In this document: one piece after another, positions 7,122-12,368 of the stretch | Layout of the letters: each line of letters begins with the position of its first letter | Numbering within the stretch: the stretch's first letter is position 1 | From: Gammaproteobacteria bacterium | GTDB lineage: Bacteria; Pseudomonadota; Gammaproteobacteria; Steroidobacterales; Steroidobacteraceae | Reading direction: 5' to 3' | DNA length: 12,368 nucleotides | Assembly (NCBI GenBank): GCA_003162555.1 | Contig: PMNQ01000040.1 | Span: 1-12,368, forward strand | Made by a program: the position numbers and the translations under genes | Notes under the pieces: model-generated | What the model was told of the DNA's origin: nothing | The model's input: only the letters and a program-made list of their open reading frames with translations | Database searches by the model: none

Positions 7122-7720
7122 AGCTCGATCCCATCCAGGCGTTGCCGCAGCGCCGCGATCGCAAGGCGGATGCGCGATTTGACGGTACCCAGCGGAATTC
7201 CCAGTGTCGTGGCAATGTGTTCGTGGGTCACGTCGTTGAAGTATGCCAGCTGCACAGCCTCGGCCTGCTCGGGCGGCAGGCTCGCCAGCACGGCCCGCAG
7301 GTGTTGCCGTCGTTGTTCGCCGAGCAGGGGCTCATCGTCATCGTTTGCTGGCGCGCAGTCAGCGAGATCGGCCAGCCAGGCAGACTGCTGCGGCAGTGCG
7401 GCCGGATGCAGCGAGCGTCGACATTGATCGATCCAGAGATTTCGCGCAATGGTAAACACCCAGGTGGAGACGCCCGCCCGACTGGCGTCGAACGCGGACG
7501 CTTTCCGCCACACCAGTACCAGCGTTTCCTGCGTCAGGTCTTCGGCCACGCCCGCATCGGCCCCTGAGCGCACCAGAAAACCCTTCACGCGGGGCGCGAG
7601 TGCACGAAACAGCGCGGCAAAGGCGGCGCGATCACCATGCCTGGCAACGGCGGTCACCAACGCCACCAGTTCGTCTGCGCCTGGGGGTGCGGCGTTCAGC
7701 ACGTCGACCGCCAACGCCAT
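7118..7720 (-). CDS. ECF sigma factor, RpoE/ChrR-partner type (ECF11-like)
   Basis: The 200-residue product has sigma region 2 at about 33-102 (RAAFAALFRALAPRVKGFLV, AEDLTQETLVLVWRKASAFD, VSTWVFTIARNLWIDQCRR). An acidic linker (ADCAPANDDDEP) follows, then region 4 at about 137-192 (LASLPPEQAEAVQLAYFND, with helix-turn-helix HEHIATTLGIPLGTVKSRI). I chose ATG 7720, although no strong Shine-Dalgarno precedes it. The open frame continues upstream, but the predicted minus-strand promoter has its -10 at 7803-7798, so transcription should begin near 7791. That removes the in-frame ATG at 7795; only a leaderless start at 7789 would remain as an alternative. The ChrR-type anti-sigma gene follows with a 4-bp overlap. 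The mirror-image promoters between this gene and the methyltransferase suggest it activates itself and the divergent lipid operon. Confidence 0.92.
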   Translation of the reverse strand: MALAVDVLNAAPPGADELVALVTAVARHGDRAAFAALFRALAPRVKGFLVRSGADAGVAEDLTQETLVLVWRKASAFDASRAGVSTWVFTIARNLWIDQCRRSLHPAALPQQSAWLADLADCAPANDDDEPLLGEQRRQHLRAVLASLPPEQAEAVQLAYFNDVTHEHIATTLGIPLGTVKSRIRLAIAALRQRLDGIEL

Positions 7721-7797
7721 TGTTGCCCGGCCGATGTGCGGTGCTCGGGCGTGGATCGCGCTGGCCGGGGTCCGTTGTGCAACATGCATGCGCATTG

Positions 7798-7823
7798 TAC
7801 GTAGGCACCCGTCCTTTGGATCA
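7798..7823 (-). promoter_or_regulatory. Putative ECF promoter for the sigma/chrR operon
   Basis: On the minus strand TGATCC (7823-7818) is followed by 14 bases and TACGTA (7803-7798). This matches hexamer for hexamer and in spacing the element facing the other way at 7842-7867. The match extends to AA after the -35 and CAA after the -10. The TGATC -35 resembles that recalled for RpoE-ChrR targets. Predicted transcription start is near 7791, giving a leader of about 70 bases to ATG 7720. Autoregulation is inferred. Confidence 0.72.
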
Positions 7824-7841
7824 TGCCTGCGGATCCTTAAG

Positions 7842-7867
7842 TGATCCAACCCCGCCGCTCTTACGTA
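7842..7867 (+). promoter_or_regulatory. Putative ECF promoter for the divergent lipid operon
   Basis: TGATCC (7842-7847), 14 bases and TACGTA (7862-7867) repeat exactly the minus-strand element 18 bases to the left. Predicted transcription start is near 7874, leaving about 20 bases of leader that contain the GGAG Shine-Dalgarno (7881-7884) of the methyltransferase gene. This spacing is a good fit for a functional promoter and rules out longer upstream starts for that gene. A third GGATC lies between the two promoters at 7831-7835. Confidence 0.75.
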
Positions 7868-7893
7868 CAAGCAGCAAAACGGAGCCAATTTCC

Positions 7894-8937
7894 ATGGGAC
7901 TGGACGCGCTGGCAATTCGATGGGCTGAGCAGGGTCAACTGCCGGATGCCTGGGTGCGAACCGGTATCCGCCAAGTCGTGCGTGCACGCCGGCGCTCGCT
8001 CATCAAGGCCCAGCATTACGCTGCCGGAAACGCGACCTCCGCGTTTGGCCGACGGTTGCGCGCCGAGCCAATTGCCATCCTGACCGCGGCAGCCAACGCG
8101 CAGCATTACGAACTGCCCGCGGAATTCTTCGGCCTGGTACTTGGGCCGCAGCGCAAATACAGCTGCGGCTGGTGGCCCGAAGGAATACTCACGCTGGATG
8201 AGGCTGAGCGCGCGGCGCTCGAGGCCACCTGCGAGCACGCCGGGCTGGCAGACGGTCAACGCATTCTCGAGCTGGGTTGTGGCTGGGGATCATTGACGCT
8301 GTGGATGGCAGAACGCCTGCCGCGCAGCACGATCATCGCCGTCTCCAACTCGCATTCCCAGCGCGCCTACATCCTGGCTCAAGCTGCACGTCGCTCACTG
8401 CGCAACATCGAGGTGCGCGTGGCCGACATGAACAGCTTCGAATTCCCGCAGGGACTCGACCGCGTCGTCTCCGTGGAAATGTTCGAGCACATGCGCAACT
8501 GGCCCGAGCTGGTGCAGCGCGTCGCGCAGGCCCTCAGGTTAGGCGGCAAATTTTTCATGCATGTGTTCTGCCACCGTGCAGTGCCCTATCTCTACGAGGA
8601 CGAGGGCCAAAGCGACTGGATGAGCCGGTATTTCTTTTCAGGCGGGATGATGCCGAGCGACGCCCTGGCCGCTGAATTCCAGGATCACATGTCATTGCAG
8701 CAGCAATGGCGCTGGGACGGCACGCACTACCAACGCACCGCACGCGCGTGGCTCGACAACCTTGATCGGGAGCGCCATAGCGCACTGTCGATTTTGTCGG
8801 AAGTGTACGGCGCCGCGAATGCGCGGCTCTGGTTCCAGCGTTGGCGCATGTTCTTCATGGCCTGCGAGGAACTGTTCGGATACAGATCGGGCCAGGAGTG
8901 GTGGGTCGCCCATTATCTGTTCGGAAAAAGCGCTTGA
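7894..8937 (+). CDS. Cyclopropane-fatty-acid-synthase-like SAM methyltransferase
   Basis: Members of this family transfer a methyl or methylene group from S-adenosylmethionine to the double bond of unsaturated acyl chains in membrane phospholipids. The 347-residue protein has a short N-terminal part, then HYELPAEFFGLVLGPQRKYS (71-90). The SAM-binding loop ILELGCGWGSLTLWMAE is at 124-140, SVEMFEHM at 193-200, and MHVFCHR at 222-228. Aligned from memory to E. coli Cfa, the bicarbonate-site residues Cys139, Glu239, His266 and Tyr317 correspond to Cys129, Glu198, His223 and Tyr279, while Ile268 becomes Phe225. The start ATG 7894 has GGAG nine bases upstream and lies just after the predicted ECF promoter; the longer open frame back to 7600 crosses that promoter. 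It heads a five-gene coupled operon. Product could be a cyclopropane or a methyl-branched unsaturated chain, as in furan-fatty-acid synthesis; sequence does not decide. Confidence 0.9.
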   Translation: MGLDALAIRWAEQGQLPDAWVRTGIRQVVRARRRSLIKAQHYAAGNATSAFGRRLRAEPIAILTAAANAQHYELPAEFFGLVLGPQRKYSCGWWPEGILTLDEAERAALEATCEHAGLADGQRILELGCGWGSLTLWMAERLPRSTIIAVSNSHSQRAYILAQAARRSLRNIEVRVADMNSFEFPQGLDRVVSVEMFEHMRNWPELVQRVAQALRLGGKFFMHVFCHRAVPYLYEDEGQSDWMSRYFFSGGMMPSDALAAEFQDHMSLQQQWRWDGTHYQRTARAWLDNLDRERHSALSILSEVYGAANARLWFQRWRMFFMACEELFGYRSGQEWWVAHYLFGKSA

Positions 8938-9470
8938 AGGCCCGAACCTCGATCCTGCTGAATGTCGTCCTGTTCCAGATCGGCTGGTGGGCGTGCGTTC
9001 TTTCTGCCGCGAATAACTACGCCGTGCAGGCCGCGCTGGCGCTTGCGGCAATAGTCGCGATCCAGATCCTGATCCATGTTTCCCCGGTTCGCGCGCTGCT
9101 GCTGGCGCTCGTCTGCTTAAGTCTCGGTGCGGCGATCGAATCGATCTTCGCTGCAGCGCACGTCACCGCATACCAGAGCGCAGATCTCATGCTGGGCTTG
9201 GCGCCCGTGTGGATGGCCGGACTCTGGGCCCTGCTCTCGACGACCCTGGACGTATCACTGCGTTGGCTGCGGGGACGATGGTTGCTGGGCATCACGCTCG
9301 GCGCCGCAGCGGGCGCGATGTCATACGCTGGCGGGGCACGACTCGGCGCACTCAGCTTGCCGCGCGGCTACTCGCTCTGGGTCATCGCGGCGGTGTGGGG
9401 ATTGGCGTTGCCGCTTTTGATTCAGCTCGCGTGCACTCGGGAATTCGGGCCTCGGGAAGACGCGCGATGA
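8934..9470 (+). CDS. DUF2878 family integral membrane protein
   Basis: The start is most likely TTG at 8934, which overlaps the methyltransferase TGA as TTGA and has GGA at 8922-8924 upstream (nine bases). No ATG lies between there and the first membrane span, and an in-frame ATG at 8841 would bury the start within the previous gene. The 178-residue product is almost all hydrophobic, with about six membrane spans near residues 6-24, 30-48, 52-72, 88-106, 114-134 and 146-166, and a charged tail (REFGPREDAR). It matches my memory of DUF2878, a family of unknown function found beside CFA-like, DUF1365 and ChrR genes. Residue patterns such as NVVLFQIGWWACVL and APVWMAGLWALL are typical. The stop overlaps the next ATG by 4 bp (ATGA). 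A role in handling or transporting lipid substrates is only a guess from context. Confidence 0.82.
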   Translation: MKARTSILLNVVLFQIGWWACVLSAANNYAVQAALALAAIVAIQILIHVSPVRALLLALVCLSLGAAIESIFAAAHVTAYQSADLMLGLAPVWMAGLWALLSTTLDVSLRWLRGRWLLGITLGAAAGAMSYAGGARLGALSLPRGYSLWVIAAVWGLALPLLIQLACTREFGPREDAR

Positions 9471-10279
9471 GTGGCGTGATTGAAGTCTGGCTGCACAGCC
9501 TGGTCCCAATCATCGCGCTGGCGGGCGTTGCCTGGGTATTGTGCACAGTGCGCCGGAACGCCGGGCTGGTGGATATTTTCTGGCCAGGGCTTTTCCTGGC
9601 TGCCGCCGGTTACGACGCATGGCGCTACCGGCACTGGTCGGGAGCGAGCCTGGTGATGGCGGCACTGCTCATCGTGTGGGCGCTGCGCCTGTCGATCCAC
9701 CTGGCAATCCGCAACTGGCACGCTCCGGAGGATCGGCGCTATGCCGAAATGCGCGCGCGCCACCAGCCGGGCTTTGCCTGGAAGAGCCTGGTGCTGGTGT
9801 TCGGACTCCAGGCCGTGCTGGCCTGGATCGTCTCCGCGCCACTCGCCGTTGGCTTGGCCGGGCGGCAATCGCCGGGCCCGGTGTGGATATTCGGCCTGCT
9901 GCTGGCCATGTGCGGGCTGGCGATCGAATCCTTCGCCGATCAGCAACTGCGTGCGTTCAAGACGCGTGACCCGCAGCATCGCGGGGTGCTCGATACGGGG
10001 CTGTGGCGCTACAGCCGCCATCCCAACTACTTCGGCGAGTTCTGTTTTTGGTGGGGACTGTTCGCGATGGCCATACGCGCCGACTCCATCTGGATCCTGG
10101 TCTCGCCCTTGCTGATGAGCTTGCTGCTGTTGCGCGTCTCCGGCGTCAGCCTGCTGGAGAAGGACATTGCGCATCGCCGGCCCGACTACCGGGACTATGT
10201 CGCGCGTACGCCGGTCTTTTTCCCCTGGAAACCTGGCGCGTCGACCGCAGCCCGCCATCACAACGAGGCGCAGTCGTGA
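9467..10279 (+). CDS. DUF1295 membrane protein (steroid 5-alpha-reductase-like fold)
   Basis: The ATG at 9467 overlaps the preceding TGA. The 270-residue protein has about six or seven membrane spans (near 10-26, 36-50, 58-76, 106-130, 138-155, 190-204 and 206-224). The C-terminal signature LWRYSRHPNYFGEFCFWWG (179-197), followed by LLEKDIAHRRPDYRDYVARTPVFFPW (229-254; cited as LLEKDIAHRRPDY and YVARTPVFFPW), is shared by DUF1295, steroid 5-alpha-reductases and isoprenylcysteine methyltransferases. In those families it forms part of the NADPH or SAM site. The protein may therefore be a membrane reductase or methyltransferase acting on lipid chains. That activity is inferred from the family, not shown here. 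It lies third in the lipid operon, and its TGA overlaps the next gene's GTG (GTGA). In-frame sequence upstream to 9209 lies inside the DUF2878 gene and is not expected to be translated. Confidence 0.88.
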   Translation: MSGVIEVWLHSLVPIIALAGVAWVLCTVRRNAGLVDIFWPGLFLAAAGYDAWRYRHWSGASLVMAALLIVWALRLSIHLAIRNWHAPEDRRYAEMRARHQPGFAWKSLVLVFGLQAVLAWIVSAPLAVGLAGRQSPGPVWIFGLLLAMCGLAIESFADQQLRAFKTRDPQHRGVLDTGLWRYSRHPNYFGEFCFWWGLFAMAIRADSIWILVSPLLMSLLLLRVSGVSLLEKDIAHRRPDYRDYVARTPVFFPWKPGASTAARHHNEAQS

Positions 10280-11547
10280 AGATCGCGATCGTGGGCAGCG
10301 GCATCGCCGGCAACGTCGTGGCTCATCAACTGCATCGGCAACATGAGATCGTCGTATTCGAGGCGGGCGATCGGGCCGGTGGCCATGCCAATACCCATCG
10401 CGTGGATTGCCAGGGCCAGCGCTACGACATCGACTCCGGCTTCATCGTCTACAACGAAAACAACTATCCCGAGTTCACGCGGCTGCTGGCTGCGCTGAAG
10501 GTGGAGACGCAACCGAGCCAGATGAGCTTCTCGGTGCGCAATGAACGCATCGGCCTCGAGTATTGCGGCACCAGCGCGAACACCATCTTCGCGCAGCGAC
10601 GCAACCTCGTGAGCGCGCAATTCTGGCGCACGCTGCTGGAGATCAGGCGTTTCAACGCGCGCGCGCCGACGATGCTGCTCGCAGGCGCGCCGCAGATTCC
10701 GTTGGGCGATTACCTGCGCGCCGAAGGCTACAGTGCCGCGTTCATCGACCACTACATCGTGCCGATGGGAGCGGCCATCTGGTCGACGCGTCCGGGGCTC
10801 ATGCTCAAATTCCCGGCGCAGTTCTTCATCCGCTTCCTGCAGAACCACGGCATGCTGAGCATGGGCAAGCCGCTGGCGTGGCGCTCGATAGTCGGTGGCT
10901 CGCAGCGTTACGTGGAGCGCCTGATCGCGCCGTTCCGCCATCGGATCCGGCTGCGCACGCCAGTGGAACGCGTGCGCCGGACACCCGCGGGCCTGTTCGT
11001 GCATGCAAAAGGATCGGAGCCTGAGCGCTTCGATCGGGTTTTCATGGCCTGTCACAGCGATCAGGCGCTGGCACTGTATGCGGATCCAAGCCAGCTCGAG
11101 CAGCGCGTGCTGGAAGCGATTCCATACCAGGTCAACTACGCGGTGCTGCACACCGACACCTCGCTGCTGCCCACGTGCCGCCGCGCCTGGGCGGCCTGGA
11201 ATTACCATGTGATGAGCGACCCGGAAGGTCCGGTGTGCCTGACCTACGACATGAACGTGCTGCAGGCCTTGAGCGCGCCAACCCGATTCCTGGTCACGTT
11301 GAACAGATCCGATGTGATCGATCCGCGTTGCGTGCTCGCGGAGGTCCGCTACGAACATCCTTTGTTCTCACCGGCCTCTACGCGGGCACAGGCGCTGCAC
11401 CGAAACCTCAACGGCGAGCACGGCATCTATTATTGCGGCGCCTGGTGGCGCAACGGCTTCCATGAAGACGGCGTGGCCAGCGCGCTGCAAGCGGTGGCGC
11501 ACTTCGAGCAGGATCATGAACAGCGCGCTGTACATCGGGCGAGTTAG
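10276..11547 (+). CDS. FAD-dependent amine-oxidase-fold oxidoreductase
   Basis: The GTG at 10276 places the dinucleotide-binding motif at the very N-terminus (MKIAIVGSGIAGN, GxGxxG at 7-12), which fixes the start. The 423-residue protein continues with an acidic end of strand two (VVFEAGDRAGGHANT, 27-40) and DIDSGFIVYNENNYPEF (51-67). The C-terminal FAD-contacting segment is YYCGAWWRNGFHEDGVASAL (385-404). This is the NAD(P)-binding/amine-oxidase family regularly paired with DUF1365 and CFA-like proteins, related to carotenoid desaturases and protoporphyrinogen oxidases. A desaturation or oxidation of the methylated acyl chain would fit the context and resembles the UfaD/UfaO steps reported for furan-fatty-acid synthesis in Rhodobacter, but I cannot assign it to either. 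It overlaps DUF1295 by 4 bp and the following DUF1365 gene by 32 bp. No signal peptide is visible. Confidence 0.9.
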   Translation: MKIAIVGSGIAGNVVAHQLHRQHEIVVFEAGDRAGGHANTHRVDCQGQRYDIDSGFIVYNENNYPEFTRLLAALKVETQPSQMSFSVRNERIGLEYCGTSANTIFAQRRNLVSAQFWRTLLEIRRFNARAPTMLLAGAPQIPLGDYLRAEGYSAAFIDHYIVPMGAAIWSTRPGLMLKFPAQFFIRFLQNHGMLSMGKPLAWRSIVGGSQRYVERLIAPFRHRIRLRTPVERVRRTPAGLFVHAKGSEPERFDRVFMACHSDQALALYADPSQLEQRVLEAIPYQVNYAVLHTDTSLLPTCRRAWAAWNYHVMSDPEGPVCLTYDMNVLQALSAPTRFLVTLNRSDVIDPRCVLAEVRYEHPLFSPASTRAQALHRNLNGEHGIYYCGAWWRNGFHEDGVASALQAVAHFEQDHEQRAVHRAS

Positions 11548-12268
11548 CCACTGCCGTCGCGAACCGCGGCGGCACGAGTTCAGCTACGCCTCGGCAATGC
11601 TGTGGCTGGACCTGGCGGAACTGCCCACGGTATTCAGGAATCGTTGGCTGTGGTCCACGAAGCGGGCCAACCTCGCCTGCTACCGACGCGAGGATTACCT
11701 GGGAGATCCGCAAGTGCCGCTCGACACTGCGGTGCGCGAGTGCGTGGCGGCAACCGTGGGCTGGCGGCCGGCAGGTCCGATTCGGCTGTTGACCCAGCTG
11801 CGCCTCTATGGCCTGAGCTTCAATCCGGTGTCATTCTATTATTGCTATGACGTGCACGATCAGCATGTCGAAGCGATCGTCGCCGAGATCACCAACACGC
11901 CCTGGAAGCAGCGCCATCGCTATGTGGTCGTCGCCGAACCCGACCAGCAGCCACAGGACACGTTGCGCTCACGCTTCAGCAAGGCGTTCCATGTCTCGCC
12001 ATTCATGCCGATGGATCAGCAGTACGAGTGGGCATTCACGGAGCCGCAGGATGAACTGGGCATCGTGATGGTCAACCGGCGAAACGAGCGGACCGTATTC
12101 ACGGCCTCACTGCAGCTGACGCGCCAGCCGATCACCGGCCCGCGATTGGCGGCACTGCTGCTGAATGTGCCCGCTTCCGGGCTCGGCATACTGGCGCGAA
12201 TCTACTGGCAGGCATTGCGCCTGCGGTTGCGGCGCATCCCCTACTTCGAACATCCTGGGGCGGCCTGA
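11516..12268 (+). CDS. DUF1365 domain-containing protein
   Basis: The ATG at 11516 begins MNSALYIGRVSHCRREPRRH, the usual DUF1365 N-terminus (short strand, then RxxPxxHxFxY). The gene overlaps the FAD gene by 32 bp, with AGGA only two bases before the ATG, so coupling is likely. The 250-residue product carries the family's hallmark LYGLSFNPVSFYYCYD (97-112), then ITNTPWKQRHRYVV (125-138) and KAFHVSPFMPMDQQYEW (156-172). Length is normal. A Leu-rich segment at about 208-236 (RLAALLLNVPASG, IYWQALRLRLRR) may contact the membrane. The biochemical role is unknown, but the gene is nearly always next to the FAD-dependent partner, and homologues are in the RpoE-ChrR regulon of Rhodobacter sphaeroides as I recall. 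It is the last gene of the operon, and no strong terminator hairpin is visible after its TGA. Confidence 0.9.
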   Translation: MNSALYIGRVSHCRREPRRHEFSYASAMLWLDLAELPTVFRNRWLWSTKRANLACYRREDYLGDPQVPLDTAVRECVAATVGWRPAGPIRLLTQLRLYGLSFNPVSFYYCYDVHDQHVEAIVAEITNTPWKQRHRYVVVAEPDQQPQDTLRSRFSKAFHVSPFMPMDQQYEWAFTEPQDELGIVMVNRRNERTVFTASLQLTRQPITGPRLAALLLNVPASGLGILARIYWQALRLRLRRIPYFEHPGAA

Positions 12269-12302
12269 ATCTTAAGGCCGCGAGCGCTCAGTCCCGCGCG
12301 CT

Positions 12303-12368
12303 TTAGTCCTCGGCCACGTGACTGATCTCGATGCCGAGTGAGCGCAGCTTGCGGTACAGGTGCGTGCG
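12303..12368 (-). CDS. C-terminal fragment of a Fis-type HTH regulator (probable sigma-54 activator)
   Basis: The gene enters from the right edge and ends with TAA at 12305-12303. The 21 visible codons read RTHLYRKLRSLGIEISHVAE plus a final Asp. A recognition helix of the form R-x-x-L-Y-R-K-L followed by LGI is the hallmark of the Fis-type DNA-binding domain at the end of NtrC-like, sigma-54-dependent response regulators. The rest of the protein lies outside the window, so the regulator type is not established. It converges on the lipid operon with 34 bases between the stop codons. Confidence 0.6.
   Translation of the reverse strand, partial: RTHLYRKLRSLGIEISHVAED

Noticed and set aside
7600..7893. 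N-terminal extension of the CFA-like gene
   Set aside because: The in-frame extension overlaps the sigma gene and both predicted promoters, is Arg/Pro-rich without homology, while ATG 7894 has a good Shine-Dalgarno.
12269..12302. Transcription terminator between the DUF1365 gene and the convergent regulator
   Set aside because: The 34 bases contain the small palindrome GAGCGCTC but no loop-forming stem followed by a T run.
1..12368. CRISPR array, insertion sequence, phage or integrase genes, tRNA
   Set aside because: I saw no regularly spaced direct repeats, transposase-like motifs, terminal inverted repeats or tRNA-like cloverleaf segments.

Overview
The window is GC-rich throughout and densely coding, with the look of a gammaproteobacterial chromosome. 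The order priA - argS - SPOR-domain gene is the one found next to hslVU in Pseudomonas and relatives. The left-end sigma / DUF3619 cluster is a type I associate with beta- and some gammaproteobacteria. A Xanthomonadales/Nevskiales-like lineage would fit, but the sequence does not fix the genus.

Left module (1-1358, minus strand): a sigma-70-family factor, a membrane-anchored DUF3619 protein (probable anti-sigma partner), a small exported Pro/Ala-rich protein, and the first ~30 residues of another exported protein (possibly DUF3106). All three junctions are 4-bp stop/start overlaps, so this is one translationally coupled operon. A divergent intergenic region (1359-1736) follows. It holds an AT-rich patch, a short upstream reading frame with a good Shine-Dalgarno sequence, and an exact DnaA box just before priA.

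Middle module (1737-6432, plus strand): priA (replication-restart helicase), argS (arginyl-tRNA synthetase) and a membrane-anchored SPOR-domain protein. The last two overlap by 4 bp. The usual hslVU neighbours are absent; the SPOR gene instead meets a convergent gene after 20 bp.

Right module (6453-12268): an ECF sigma factor with a ChrR-type zinc/cupin anti-sigma factor on the minus strand, facing a divergent five-gene plus-strand operon. That operon encodes a cyclopropane-fatty-acid-synthase-like methyltransferase, a DUF2878 membrane protein, a DUF1295 membrane protein, an FAD-dependent amine-oxidase-fold protein and a DUF1365 protein. The gap between the two units carries two identical promoter-like elements in mirror orientation, TGATCCAA-N12-TACGTACAA, one for each side. 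I infer that the sigma factor drives both its own operon and the lipid operon, giving a self-contained circuit in which singlet oxygen or a similar stress inactivates ChrR and membrane acyl chains are then modified. This is the most interesting system in the window. Its parts resemble the RpoE-ChrR regulon of Rhodobacter sphaeroides, but the chemistry of this operon cannot be read from the sequence.

The right edge holds the last 21 codons of a convergent regulator gene with a Fis-type DNA-binding helix. I saw no tRNA or rRNA genes, insertion sequences, CRISPR arrays or phage genes.
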